Notes under the pieces: model-generated
Seen by the model: only the letters and a program-made list of their open reading frames with translations
What the model was told of the DNA's origin: nothing
Database searches by the model: none
Source of the DNA: Nocardioides carbamazepini
GTDB taxonomy: Bacteria; Actinomycetota; Actinomycetes; Propionibacteriales; Nocardioidaceae
Assembly: GCF_024614185.1 (NCBI RefSeq)
Contig: NZ_JAHTLF010000016.1
Coordinates: 930,001-994,000 of the forward strand
Reading direction: 5' to 3'
DNA: 64,000 nucleotides
In this document: in pieces, positions 56,574 to 64,000 of the stretch
How positions within the stretch are numbered: position 1 is the first letter of the stretch
Layout of the letters: each line of letters opens with the position of its first letter
Program-made: the position numbers and the translations under genes

Positions 56574-57604
56574 GGATCAACTCCAAGCGGTTCGCTGCCG
56601 GCGCTGCACTGGCGCTGGTGGCCACCCTGGGCCTGGCCGCCTGCGGCAGCGACGACGACGGTGGCTCGGACGGAGGCGGGGGCGGCGGTGACAAGACGAC
56701 CGTCACCTTCTTGCCGAAGAACCTCGGCAACCCCTACTTCGAGACCAGCGACGCCGGTGGCAAGAGGGCCGTCGAGGAGTTCGGCGGCACCTTCGCCGAG
56801 GTCGGTCCCGACACCGCCGGCCCGGACGCCCAGGTGTCCTACATCGACACGGCCGCCGCGCAGGGCGTCAACGCGCTGATCGTCTCGGCCAACGACCCGA
56901 CCGCGCTGTGCGACTCGCTCAACGCCGCCCGTGAGGCCGGCACCAAGGTCGTCACGTTCGACTCCGACACCGACCCCGAGTGCCGCGACCTGTTCATCAA
57001 CCAGGCCACGGCGGAGGGCATCGCGAAGGTCCAGGTCGACATGATCGCGGAGCAGATCGGCGACGCCGGCGAGATCGCGATCCTCTCGGCCGCGGCGAAC
57101 GCCACCAACCAGAACGCGTGGATCGACCTCATCAAGGAGGACCTGGCCGCGAACCACCCGAACATCAAGCTCGTCGACACCGTCTACGGCGACGACGACG
57201 ACCAGACGTCGTTCGACAAGACCGCGGCCCTGCTCGCCGACCACCCGAACCTCAAGGGGATCGTCTCGCCGACCACCGTCGGCATCTCCGCTGCCGCGCG
57301 CTACCTGTCGACGTCCGCCTCGAAGGGCAAGGTCGCGCTGACCGGGCTCGGCACGCCGGACCAGATGCGTGACTACGTCAAGGACGGCACCGTCACCGAG
57401 TTCGCGCTGTGGAACCCCGAGGAGCTCGGCTACCTCTCGGCGTACGCCGGCAAGGCGCTCGCCGACGGCGACATCACCGGCGCCGAGGGCGACACCTTCG
57501 AGGCCGGCGACCTGGGCGAGTTCACGGTCGGCGCGGACAGCACCGTGCTGCTCGGCGACCCGTTCCGCTTCAACGCCGACAACATCGACGAGTTCCACTT
57601 CTGA
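56570..57604 (+). CDS. rhaS: Rhamnose ABC importer, substrate-binding lipoprotein
   Basis: A 344-residue lipoprotein. The signal peptide ends in the lipobox LAAC with lipidated C25, followed by an Asp/Gly linker. The type I periplasmic-binding fold begins at TVTFLPKNLGNPYFETSDAG, with typical VNALIVSANDPTAL and KVVTFDSDTDPECRD segments. It would be anchored outside the membrane and deliver the sugar to the permease pair. It is the last of four genes overlapping by 4 nt each. Confidence 0.88.
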   Translation: MRINSKRFAAGAALALVATLGLAACGSDDDGGSDGGGGGGDKTTVTFLPKNLGNPYFETSDAGGKRAVEEFGGTFAEVGPDTAGPDAQVSYIDTAAAQGVNALIVSANDPTALCDSLNAAREAGTKVVTFDSDTDPECRDLFINQATAEGIAKVQVDMIAEQIGDAGEIAILSAAANATNQNAWIDLIKEDLAANHPNIKLVDTVYGDDDDQTSFDKTAALLADHPNLKGIVSPTTVGISAAARYLSTSASKGKVALTGLGTPDQMRDYVKDGTVTEFALWNPEELGYLSAYAGKALADGDITGAEGDTFEAGDLGEFTVGADSTVLLGDPFRFNADNIDEFHF

Positions 57605-57654
57605 GCCGACCGCTCACCACGTCACTCCGCAGGAACAGGGAGGAGGGAACACCC

Positions 57655-58020
57655 GTGCCCCGCTACTGCTTCAGCCTCCAGGTCCGTCCTGACCGGATGG
57701 AGGAGTACGCCGAGCGCCACCGTGCCGTCTGGCCGGACATGCTCGCCGCACTCGCCGCGACCGGCTGGCGCGACTACTCCCTGTTCCTGCGGAACGACGG
57801 GCTGCTGATCGGGTACGTCGAGGCCGACGACCTGACCACCGCCCAGGCCGCCATGGCCGCCACGGACGTCAATGCCCGGTGGCAGGCCGAGATGGCGCCG
57901 TACTTCACCCAGCTCGAAGGCGCGCCCGACGAGGGGTTCGTGCTGCTGCGCGAGGTCTTCAATCTCGACGAGCAGCTCGCCCAGCACACCCGCCGACCCG
58001 TTCTCACCGAAGGCAACTGA
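57655..58020 (+). CDS. rhaM: L-rhamnose mutarotase
   Basis: A 121-residue enzyme that interconverts alpha- and beta-L-rhamnose. RYCFSLQVRPDRMEEYAERH contains the catalytic histidine of the family, and HRAVWPDMLAALAATGWRDY and LIGYVEADD complete the ferredoxin-like fold. The GTG has a strong gggaggaggg site 6 nt upstream. rhaI begins 2 nt after its stop. Confidence 0.93.
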   Translation: MPRYCFSLQVRPDRMEEYAERHRAVWPDMLAALAATGWRDYSLFLRNDGLLIGYVEADDLTTAQAAMAATDVNARWQAEMAPYFTQLEGAPDEGFVLLREVFNLDEQLAQHTRRPVLTEGN

Positions 58021-58022
58021 TC

Positions 58023-59210
58023 ATGACTAGTCAAGGTGGCTTCGCCGCCATCGCGGCCCAGCTCGAGGGCCAGGCCATCGAGCTGCCCTCCTGGGCGTTC
58101 GGCAACTCCGGCACCCGCTTCAAGGTCTTCGGCAGCGCGGGGACCCCGCGCACCGTCGAGGAGAAGATCGCGGACGCGGCGACCGTGCACCGGTTCACGG
58201 GCCTGGCGCCGAAGGTCGCGCTGCACATCCCGTGGGACCGGGGCGACGACTATGCCGCGCTCGCGGCCTATGCCGCGGAGCAGGGCGTGGCCCTGGGCAC
58301 GATCAACTCCAACACCTTCCAGGACGACGACTACAAGCTCGGCTCGCTCGTGCACGTCGACCCGAAGGTCCGCCAGAAGGCGATCGACCATCACCTCGAG
58401 TGCATCGACGTGATGGACGTGACCGGCTCGCGCGACCTCAAGATCTGGCTCGCCGACGGCAGCAACTATCCCGGCCAGGCCGACCTGCGTGGCCGGCAGG
58501 ACCGGCTGGCGGAGTCGCTGGCCGTCATCTACGACCGGCTCGGCGGCGACCAGCGGCTCGTGCTCGAGTACAAGTTCTTCGAGCCGGCCTTCTACCACAC
58601 CGACGTCCCGGACTGGGGTACGTCGTACGCCCAGGTCAGCGCGCTCGGCGAGCGGGCCGTGGTCTGCCTCGACACCGGCCACCACGCGCCGGGCACCAAC
58701 ATCGAGTTCATCGTGATGCAGCTGCTGCGGCTCGGGAAGCTCGGCTCCTTCGACTTCAACTCGCGCTTCTACGCCGATGACGACCTGATCGTCGGCGCGG
58801 CCGATCCCTTCCAGCTGTTCCGGATCCTCTTCGAGGTGATCCGCGGCGGCGGCTACGGCCCGGCCAACCCCGACGGGCACAGCGATGTGGCGTTCATGCT
58901 CGACCAGTGCCACAACATCGAGGACAAGATCCCCGGCCAGATCCGGTCGGTGCTCAACGTGCAGGAGATGACCGCCCGCGCCCTGCTCGTCGACCGCGCC
59001 GCACTCGAGACGGCGCAGTCCGAGGGCGACGTGCTGGGCGCCAACGCAGTGCTCATGGACGCCTTCTACACCGATGTCCGAGCCGATCTCGCCGCCTGGC
59101 GCGAGGAGCGCGGCCTTCCGGGCGACCCGATGCGCGCGTACGCCGAGTCCGGCTACCAGCGCGACATCGAGGCGGCCCGCGTCGGCGGCACCCAGCTGTC
59201 CTGGACCTGA
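58023..59210 (+). CDS. rhaI: L-rhamnose isomerase (RhaI type)
   Basis: A 395-residue TIM-barrel metal enzyme turning L-rhamnose into L-rhamnulose. It is of the RhaI type known from Gram-positive bacteria and Pseudomonas stutzeri, not the Escherichia coli RhaA type. Metal ligands are expected in LVLEYKFFEPAFY (Glu), VVCLDTGHHAPGTN (Asp/His) and FDFNSRFYADDD (Asp). The substrate loop region ALHIPWDRGDDY is present. It is coupled to rhaM by a 2-nt gap. Confidence 0.93.
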   Translation: MTSQGGFAAIAAQLEGQAIELPSWAFGNSGTRFKVFGSAGTPRTVEEKIADAATVHRFTGLAPKVALHIPWDRGDDYAALAAYAAEQGVALGTINSNTFQDDDYKLGSLVHVDPKVRQKAIDHHLECIDVMDVTGSRDLKIWLADGSNYPGQADLRGRQDRLAESLAVIYDRLGGDQRLVLEYKFFEPAFYHTDVPDWGTSYAQVSALGERAVVCLDTGHHAPGTNIEFIVMQLLRLGKLGSFDFNSRFYADDDLIVGAADPFQLFRILFEVIRGGGYGPANPDGHSDVAFMLDQCHNIEDKIPGQIRSVLNVQEMTARALLVDRAALETAQSEGDVLGANAVLMDAFYTDVRADLAAWREERGLPGDPMRAYAESGYQRDIEAARVGGTQLSWT

Positions 59211-59236
59211 CCCCACTCACCCGAACGAAGGGCACC

Positions 59237-61273
59237 ATGACCAACCCCGCAGCGGCCGCGCTGATCGCGCGTTCCAACCGCCTCGGCGCCGACCCGAAGA
59301 ACACCAACTATGCGGGCGGCAACACCTCGGCCAAGGGCACCGAGACCGATCCGGTCACCGGCGAGCCCGTCGAGCTGCTCTGGGTGAAGGGCTCGGGGGG
59401 CGACCTCGGCACCCTCACCGAGTCCGGCCTCGCCGTGCTCCGCCTCGACCGGATGCGCGGCCTGGTCGACGTCTACCCGGGCGTCGACCGCGAGGACGAG
59501 ATGGTCGCCGCGTTCGACTACTGCCTGCACGGCAAGGGCGGTGCGGCGCCGTCGATCGACACCGCCATGCACGGCCTCGTGGACGCCGCCCATGTCGACC
59601 ACCTGCACCCCGACTCGGGCATCGCGATCGCGACCGCAGCGGACGGCCCGGAGCTGACCACCACGATCTTCGGCGACAAGGTCGTCTGGGTGCCGTGGCG
59701 CCGGCCCGGCTTCCAGCTGGGCCTCGACATCGCCGAGATCAAGGCGAAGAACCCCCAGGCGATCGGCTGCATCCTCGGCGGCCACGGCATCACGGCGTGG
59801 GGCGACACCAGCGAGGAGGCCGAGGCCAGCTCGCTGTGGATCATCGACACGGCTGCCGCCTACATCGCCGAGCACTCCAGGGCCGAGCCGTTCGGCGCCG
59901 CCCTCGACGGGTACGCCGCGCTGCCGGACGCCGAGCGCAGGGCCAAGGCCGCGGCGCTGGCCCCGACCATCCGCGGCATCGCGTCGGCGGACCGTCCCAT
60001 GGTCGGTCACTTCAGCGACGCCGACGTGGTGCTCGAGTTCCTCGCGCACGCCGAGCACCCGCGTCTGGGTGAGCTGGGCACGTCGTGCCCCGACCACTTC
60101 CTGCGCACCAAGGTCAAGCCGCTCGTCCTCGACCTCCCACCGAGCGCGGGTGTCGAGGACAGCATCACCCGTCTGCACGAGCTCGCGGCGGCCTACCGCG
60201 AGGACTACCAGGGCTACTACGACCGCCACGCGACGCCGGACTCCCCGGCGATCCGCGGCAAGGACCCGCTCATCGTGCTGGTCCCCGGGGTCGGCATGTT
60301 CAGCTTCGGCAAGGACAAGCAGACCGCCCGCGTGGCCGGTGAGTTCTACACCAACGCCATCAACGTCATGCGTGGCGCCGAGGGCCTGTCGACGTACGCG
60401 CCGATCGACGAGGCGGAGAAGTTCCGCATCGAGTACTGGGCGCTCGAGGAGGCCAAGCTCCAGCGGATGCCGAAGCCGAAGCCGCTCGCCACCCGGGTCG
60501 CGCTCGTCACCGGCTCCGCCTCGGGCATCGGCAAGGCCACCGCGGTCAAGCTCGCGGCCGAGGGCGCCTGTGTCGTCATCGCCGACCTCAGCCTGGAGAA
60601 GGCCCAGGCGACCGCGGCCGAGCTGGGCGGCCCTGACGTCGCCGTCGGTGTCCAGGTCGACGTCAGCAGCGAGGCCGCCGTCCAGGCCGCCGTCGACGCC
60701 GCCGTCCTGGCCTTCGGCGGCGTCGACCTGGTCGTCAACAACGCCGGCCTGTCGCTGTCGCGGTCGCTGATGGAGACCACCGAGAAGGACTGGGACCTCC
60801 AGCACGACGTGATGGCCAAGGGCTCCTTCCTCGTCGCCAAGGCGACCGCGAAGGTGATGATCGAGCAGCAGATGGGTGGCGACATCGTCTACATCTCCAG
60901 CAAGAACTCGATCTTCGCCGGCCCCAACAACGTCGCGTACGGCGCCGCCAAGGCCGACCAGGCCCACCAGGTCCGCCTGCTGGCCGCCGAGCTGGGCGAG
61001 CACGGGATCAAGGTCAACGGCGTGAACCCGGACGGCGTGGTCCAGGGCTCCGGCATCTTCGCCAGCGGCTGGGGCGCCAACCGTGCGGCCGTCTACGGAG
61101 TGGAGGAGAAGGACCTCGGCAAGTTCTACGCCCAGCGCACCATCCTCAAGCGCGAGGTGCTGCCCGAGCACATCGCCAACGCCGTGTTCGTGCTCTGCGG
61201 GCCTGAGCTCACCCACACCACAGGCCTGCACATCCCGGTCGATGCCGGGGTCGCGGCCGCCTTCCTCCGATGA
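59237..61273 (+). CDS. rhaEW: Bifunctional L-rhamnulose-1-phosphate aldolase / L-lactaldehyde dehydrogenase
   Basis: A 678-residue fusion. The N-terminal class II aldolase domain (about residues 1-410) shows NYAGGNTSAKG, WVKGSGGDLG, the zinc-binding HVDHLHPDSG and CILGGHGITAWG. The C-terminal short-chain dehydrogenase (from about 420) has VALVTGSASGIGKATA, VDLVVNNAG and the catalytic YGAAKA with upstream ISSKNS. It should cleave rhamnulose-1-phosphate to DHAP and lactaldehyde and oxidise the latter to lactate. This RhaEW architecture is known from actinobacteria, Bacillus and Chloroflexi. Confidence 0.92.
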   Translation: MTNPAAAALIARSNRLGADPKNTNYAGGNTSAKGTETDPVTGEPVELLWVKGSGGDLGTLTESGLAVLRLDRMRGLVDVYPGVDREDEMVAAFDYCLHGKGGAAPSIDTAMHGLVDAAHVDHLHPDSGIAIATAADGPELTTTIFGDKVVWVPWRRPGFQLGLDIAEIKAKNPQAIGCILGGHGITAWGDTSEEAEASSLWIIDTAAAYIAEHSRAEPFGAALDGYAALPDAERRAKAAALAPTIRGIASADRPMVGHFSDADVVLEFLAHAEHPRLGELGTSCPDHFLRTKVKPLVLDLPPSAGVEDSITRLHELAAAYREDYQGYYDRHATPDSPAIRGKDPLIVLVPGVGMFSFGKDKQTARVAGEFYTNAINVMRGAEGLSTYAPIDEAEKFRIEYWALEEAKLQRMPKPKPLATRVALVTGSASGIGKATAVKLAAEGACVVIADLSLEKAQATAAELGGPDVAVGVQVDVSSEAAVQAAVDAAVLAFGGVDLVVNNAGLSLSRSLMETTEKDWDLQHDVMAKGSFLVAKATAKVMIEQQMGGDIVYISSKNSIFAGPNNVAYGAAKADQAHQVRLLAAELGEHGIKVNGVNPDGVVQGSGIFASGWGANRAAVYGVEEKDLGKFYAQRTILKREVLPEHIANAVFVLCGPELTHTTGLHIPVDAGVAAAFLR

Positions 61274-61284
61274 GTCCGCGATGA
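61270..61284 (+). CDS. Possible bridging mini-ORF 1 (MSPR) behind rhaEW
   Basis: ATG at 61270 overlaps the rhaEW stop. Four codons later TGA at 61282-61284 overlaps the ATG of a second mini-ORF. See the finding on ATGA chains. Confidence 0.3.
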   Translation: MSPR

Positions 61285-61298
61285 GGCCGGCGCGATGA
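61281..61298 (+). CDS. Possible bridging mini-ORF 2 (MRPAR) before rhaB
   Basis: ATG at 61281 lies in the stop of mini-ORF 1, and its TGA at 61296-61298 overlaps the rhaB ATG at 61295. The two mini-ORFs exactly tile the 21-nt gap, where no good ribosome site is seen. Confidence 0.3.
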   Translation: MRPAR

Positions 61299-62770
61299 GC
61301 AGGGCGGTCCGGGTCGCCGCTGTCGACCTCGGCGCCACGTCGGGTCGGGTGATGTCCGGCCGGATCACAGGCGAGCGCGTCGAGATCAACGAGATGCACC
61401 GCTTCCCCAACGGGGCGGTGCGGGCCCGGGGCGCGCTGTTCTGGGATGTCCTCGGCATCCACCGCGAGACCCTGGCCGGCATTCGTGAGGTCGCCCGCAC
61501 CGGCCCGCTGCACGGCATCGGGATCGACTCCTGGGCGATCGACTACGGGCTGCTCGACCGCGACGGCCTGCTCCTCGGCCAGGTCTTCAGCCACCGCGAC
61601 GCGCGGATCGACGGGATCGCCGAGAAGGTGGTCGCCGAGATCGGCGCGTCCGCGCTCTATGCCACGACCGGCATCCAGCAGCTGCCGTTCAACACGCTCT
61701 ACCAGCTGGTCGCCGCCCGCGGCACCGCCGCGCTGGAGTCCGCCGAGACCATGCTGCTGCTGCCGGACCTGCTCGGCTACTGGCTCACGGGCGTCATCGG
61801 CGCGGAGCGCACGAACGCCTCGACCACCCAGCTGTACGACGTCCGCGCGGGCGCGTGGGCGGTCGACCTGTGCCGCGACCTGGGCCTCCCGTGGGGGATC
61901 CTGCCGCCCCTGCGCGACCCGGGCTCCCTGCTCGGCCCCCTGCTGGCCGAGGTCGCCCGCGAGGTCGGTGCCGGTGGCGACGTACCCGTGGTGGCGGTGG
62001 GCTCGCACGACACCGCCTCCGCCGTGGTCGGCGTGCCCGCGAGCGACGGCGACTTCGCCTACATCTCCTCCGGCACCTGGTCCCTGGTCGGTCTGGAGCT
62101 GGACGCCCCGGTGCTCACCGAGGCCGCTCGGTCGGCGGACTTCACCAACGAGCTCGGCATCGACGGCACGGTCCGCTTCCTCAAGAACGTGATGGGCCTG
62201 TGGGTGCTCTCGGAGTCGCTGCGCTCGTGGTCCGAGCGGCGCTACAAGGACGTCGAGCTGCGCTCGCTGGTCGCGGCCGCCGCGGACTTCGAGCCGCTGC
62301 GCACGGTGGTCGACATCAACGATCCCCGGCTGCTCGCCCCGAGCACGGCGGCGGACCCGATGCCCGAGCGGATCGCCGTGCTGGCCGCGGAGGCCGGCGA
62401 GACGATCCCGCGCTCGCCGGTCGCGATCACCCGCTGCATCGTCGACAGCCTCGCCGTCGCCTACCGCCGCCACGTCCGCACCGCCGCCACCCTCGCCGGG
62501 ACCTCGCCCGCTGTCGTCCACATCGTCGGCGGCGGCTCGCAGAACGAGGTCCTCTGCCAGCTCACCGCCGACGCCTGCGGCCTGCCGGTGCTCGCCGGAC
62601 CGGTCGAGGCGGCCGCGCTCGGCAACGTCCTCGTCCAGGGGCGCGCCCTCGGCGCCGACCTGCCCGACCTGCCGGCGATGCGAGATCTCATCGCTCGCTC
62701 GTACGACGTCCGCAGGTTCGAGCCGCGGGACGGGACCGATTGGGCGGCGGCCGAGCGGCGCGTCGGATGA
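61295..62770 (+). CDS. rhaB: Rhamnulokinase
   Basis: A 491-residue FGGY-family sugar kinase that phosphorylates L-rhamnulose at C1. The N-terminal phosphate loop VAAVDLGATSGRVMSG, GIDSWAIDYGLLDRDG, the catalytic-Asp region VAVGSHDTASAVVG and VHIVGGGSQNEVLCQL are characteristic. The ATG lies at the end of a chain of two mini-ORFs after rhaEW, and its stop overlaps the HTH gene. Confidence 0.94.
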   Translation: MSRAVRVAAVDLGATSGRVMSGRITGERVEINEMHRFPNGAVRARGALFWDVLGIHRETLAGIREVARTGPLHGIGIDSWAIDYGLLDRDGLLLGQVFSHRDARIDGIAEKVVAEIGASALYATTGIQQLPFNTLYQLVAARGTAALESAETMLLLPDLLGYWLTGVIGAERTNASTTQLYDVRAGAWAVDLCRDLGLPWGILPPLRDPGSLLGPLLAEVAREVGAGGDVPVVAVGSHDTASAVVGVPASDGDFAYISSGTWSLVGLELDAPVLTEAARSADFTNELGIDGTVRFLKNVMGLWVLSESLRSWSERRYKDVELRSLVAAAADFEPLRTVVDINDPRLLAPSTAADPMPERIAVLAAEAGETIPRSPVAITRCIVDSLAVAYRRHVRTAATLAGTSPAVVHIVGGGSQNEVLCQLTADACGLPVLAGPVEAAALGNVLVQGRALGADLPDLPAMRDLIARSYDVRRFEPRDGTDWAAAERRVG

Positions 62771-63003
62771 CGGTGGTCGACGAGCGGCGCAGGACCGGCC
62801 AGGACGAGGGGTGGGCGCCCACCGGCCTCGACCTCGAGATCCTGAGCCTGCTCGCCCGGGGGCTGACGATCGACGCGATCGCCCGCCGGATCGGCGTGTC
62901 GGACCGGACCGTGCGCCGACGGCTGCGCACGGTCGCGGACGAGCTCGGCGTCGACTCCTCGATCGAGGCGGTCGTCCACGCCGTCCGCACCGGCCTCATC
63001 TGA
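62767..63003 (+). CDS. Small stand-alone LuxR-type HTH protein
   Basis: A 78-residue protein consisting almost only of a LuxR/GerE helix-turn-helix: LEILSLLARGLTIDAIARRI then GVSDRTVRRRLRTVADELGV. No receiver or ligand domain is present. It starts within the rhaB stop (ATGA), so it is made together with the kinase. The role is unknown; a co-regulator of the rhamnose regulon is one option. Confidence 0.75.
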   Translation: MTVVDERRRTGQDEGWAPTGLDLEILSLLARGLTIDAIARRIGVSDRTVRRRLRTVADELGVDSSIEAVVHAVRTGLI

Positions 63004-63071
63004 CCGGGCCGTCCCGACCCGGGACGAAACCGGGCCCCGGGATCGGGTGCGGCCGGATCCGGACAACCTCC

Positions 63072-63101
63072 TTGTGGTGGTCGTCACATACCTCCTAGGT
63101 T
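63072..63101 (+). promoter_or_regulatory. Putative promoter of the GH78 gene
   Basis: TTGTGG (63072-63077), 18 nt, TAGGTT (63096-63101). The predicted start falls on the operator at 63106. Confidence 0.5.
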
Positions 63102-63105
63102 GCTG

Positions 63106-63119
63106 TTGCAACGTTTCAA
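63106..63119. promoter_or_regulatory. LacI-type operator 3 (rhamnose regulon)
   Basis: TTGCAACGTTTCAA matches TTGAAACGTTTCAA at 13 of 14 positions and covers the likely transcription start of the rhamnosidase gene. It ties that gene to the repressor at 51691. Confidence 0.75.
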
Positions 63120-63132
63120 TCAGGAGGCACCC

Positions 63133-64000
63133 ATGACCCCACGCCGCCGGTATCTGACCTCCACGGTCGCGGCCGCCACGCTGGCCCTCGGCATGCTGAC
63201 GGGAGGACCGCTCACCCTCGGAGCCCCGGCCGCAGCGGCCGCTGCGGCCGCCCCCGGCGAGGCGCTCGCCGTCGCCGGCCTGCAGACCAACGCGCGCACC
63301 ACGCCCCTCGGCATCGGAGCCGACGACGTCGTCTTCGGCTGGAGGTCGACCGGCGGAGCCCGAGGCGTCGTGCAGAGTGCCTACGAGCTCGAGGTCGCGG
63401 AGGCCGACGGGGGAGCGGCCGTCTGGTCCTCGGGCCGGGTCGAGTCGTCCGAGCAGCTGAACGTCGCGTACGCCGGCCCGGCGCTCGCCTCCCAGACCCG
63501 CTACTCCTGGCGCGTCCGGGTCTGGGACGGCGCGGGCGCGGCCAGCGAGTGGAGCGATCCGACCTGGTTCGAGACCGGTCTGCTGGACGCGAGCGACTGG
63601 GGCGGCGCGGAGTGGGTCGGCGCGCCCGCCGACACCGAGGTCAACAGGTGGACCGACTACACCGCCGACTTCGACTTCACCCTCGACAACCTCGTCTTCG
63701 CCGCGATGATCCGCAGCGCGAACACCAACAACGGCTACATGTGGCAGGTCAAGGCGGTGGGCGACCAGGCCCTGTTCCGCCCGCACACCAAGGTCAACGG
63801 CAACTACGCCGCGCTCGGCGACGTGGACATCAGCTCGGTCATCACGGCCGACGAGCTGCGGACCGGGCAGCACCGGATGAGCGTGACGGTCGACGGTGAC
63901 ACGATCACCACGTCGATCGACGGCGAGCAGATCGACACCCGGACCCGGACGAACTTCGGCAAGGGATACGTCGGCTTCCGCACGTCGGTGGCCACCGAGG
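63133..64000 (+). CDS. Secreted GH78 alpha-L-rhamnosidase (5' part, truncated by window end)
   Basis: The first 289 codons of an exported protein. The signal peptide has RRR, a hydrophobic core and an Ala-rich stretch cleaved near AAAAAAP. The bacterial rhamnosidase N-domain follows: GLQTNARTTPLGIGADD, YSWRVRVWDGAGAASEWS and FETGLLDASDW. A concanavalin-like segment (IRSANTNNGYMWQVKA) then interrupts it. The catalytic (alpha/alpha)6 domain lies beyond the window. aggagg is 5 nt before the ATG. It would release L-rhamnose from glycosides outside the cell. Confidence 0.87.
   Translation, partial: MTPRRRYLTSTVAAATLALGMLTGGPLTLGAPAAAAAAAAPGEALAVAGLQTNARTTPLGIGADDVVFGWRSTGGARGVVQSAYELEVAEADGGAAVWSSGRVESSEQLNVAYAGPALASQTRYSWRVRVWDGAGAASEWSDPTWFETGLLDASDWGGAEWVGAPADTEVNRWTDYTADFDFTLDNLVFAAMIRSANTNNGYMWQVKAVGDQALFRPHTKVNGNYAALGDVDISSVITADELRTGQHRMSVTVDGDTITTSIDGEQIDTRTRTNFGKGYVGFRTSVATE

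Overview
The window reads as chromosomal DNA of a high-GC actinobacterium, most probably a Nocardioidaceae (Nocardioides-like) species. This taxonomic call is inference. It rests on the very GC-rich codon use, many GTG starts, leaderless promoters (a TAnnnT-like box 6-7 nt before the start codon), actinobacterial regulators' sites (Rex, DtxR/IdeR, CIRCE) and gene content such as GuaB3, a GNAT-TsaE fusion and a Pls-type NRPS. No rRNA, tRNA, prophage, insertion sequence or CRISPR array was seen. Genes are packed tightly and no gene-free stretch exceeds 300 bases.

Layout. 39-9869: acyl-CoA synthetase, a stand-alone Pls/PosA-type adenylation-thiolation-membrane enzyme, a short M1 metallopeptidase, a Uma2 nuclease-fold protein, citrate synthase and a BASS-family transporter. 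9870-12660: rplM-rpsI with a structured leader, a palindromic repeat and terminator, then glmM. 12695-18702: a NarL-type two-component system followed by two ABC-2 exporter pairs. 18707-25425: coaA, glmS, acpS, a frameshifted secreted GH18 protein and nnr. 25441-33163: alr, an alpha/beta hydrolase, a GNAT-TsaE fusion, two tandem secreted GH16 glucanases, then tsaB-rimI-tsaD. The t6A tRNA-modification genes are thus split by the GH16 pair. 33168-37577: MpaB-family oxygenase, THUMP-like methyltransferase and an MMPL transporter, with a second copy of the palindromic repeat. 37675-39951: groES-groEL under two CIRCE elements, ending in an unusual repeat/terminator array. 40014-43380: an ACT-GNAT protein, then cydAB behind a textbook Rex operator. 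43383-48123: zwf, and divergently a 1042-residue secreted protein with two HtaA heme-binding domains behind a DtxR/IdeR-like iron box. 48195-51572: guaB, a second Uma2 gene and guaB3.

51691-64000 is a complete L-rhamnose utilisation locus. It holds a divergent LacI-family repressor, an ABC importer (ATPase, two permeases, lipoprotein), mutarotase rhaM, isomerase rhaI, the bifunctional aldolase/dehydrogenase rhaEW, kinase rhaB, a 78-residue LuxR-type HTH protein, and the start of a secreted GH78 alpha-L-rhamnosidase that runs off the window. Three matching 14-bp palindromes (consensus TTGAAACGTTTCAA) mark the divergent promoter and the GH78 promoter. Together they give a coherent picture: rhamnosides are cut outside, rhamnose is imported, mutarotated, isomerised, phosphorylated and split to DHAP and lactaldehyde, and the lactaldehyde is oxidised.

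The most unusual signals are: the two-copy palindromic repeat family, the repeat array behind groEL, tiny ATGA-linked mini-ORFs that bridge gene junctions, the His-for-Cys change in GuaB3, the HtaA-propeller-Ig-HtaA protein with its iron box, the GNAT-TsaE fusion, and a perfect palindrome inside nnr.
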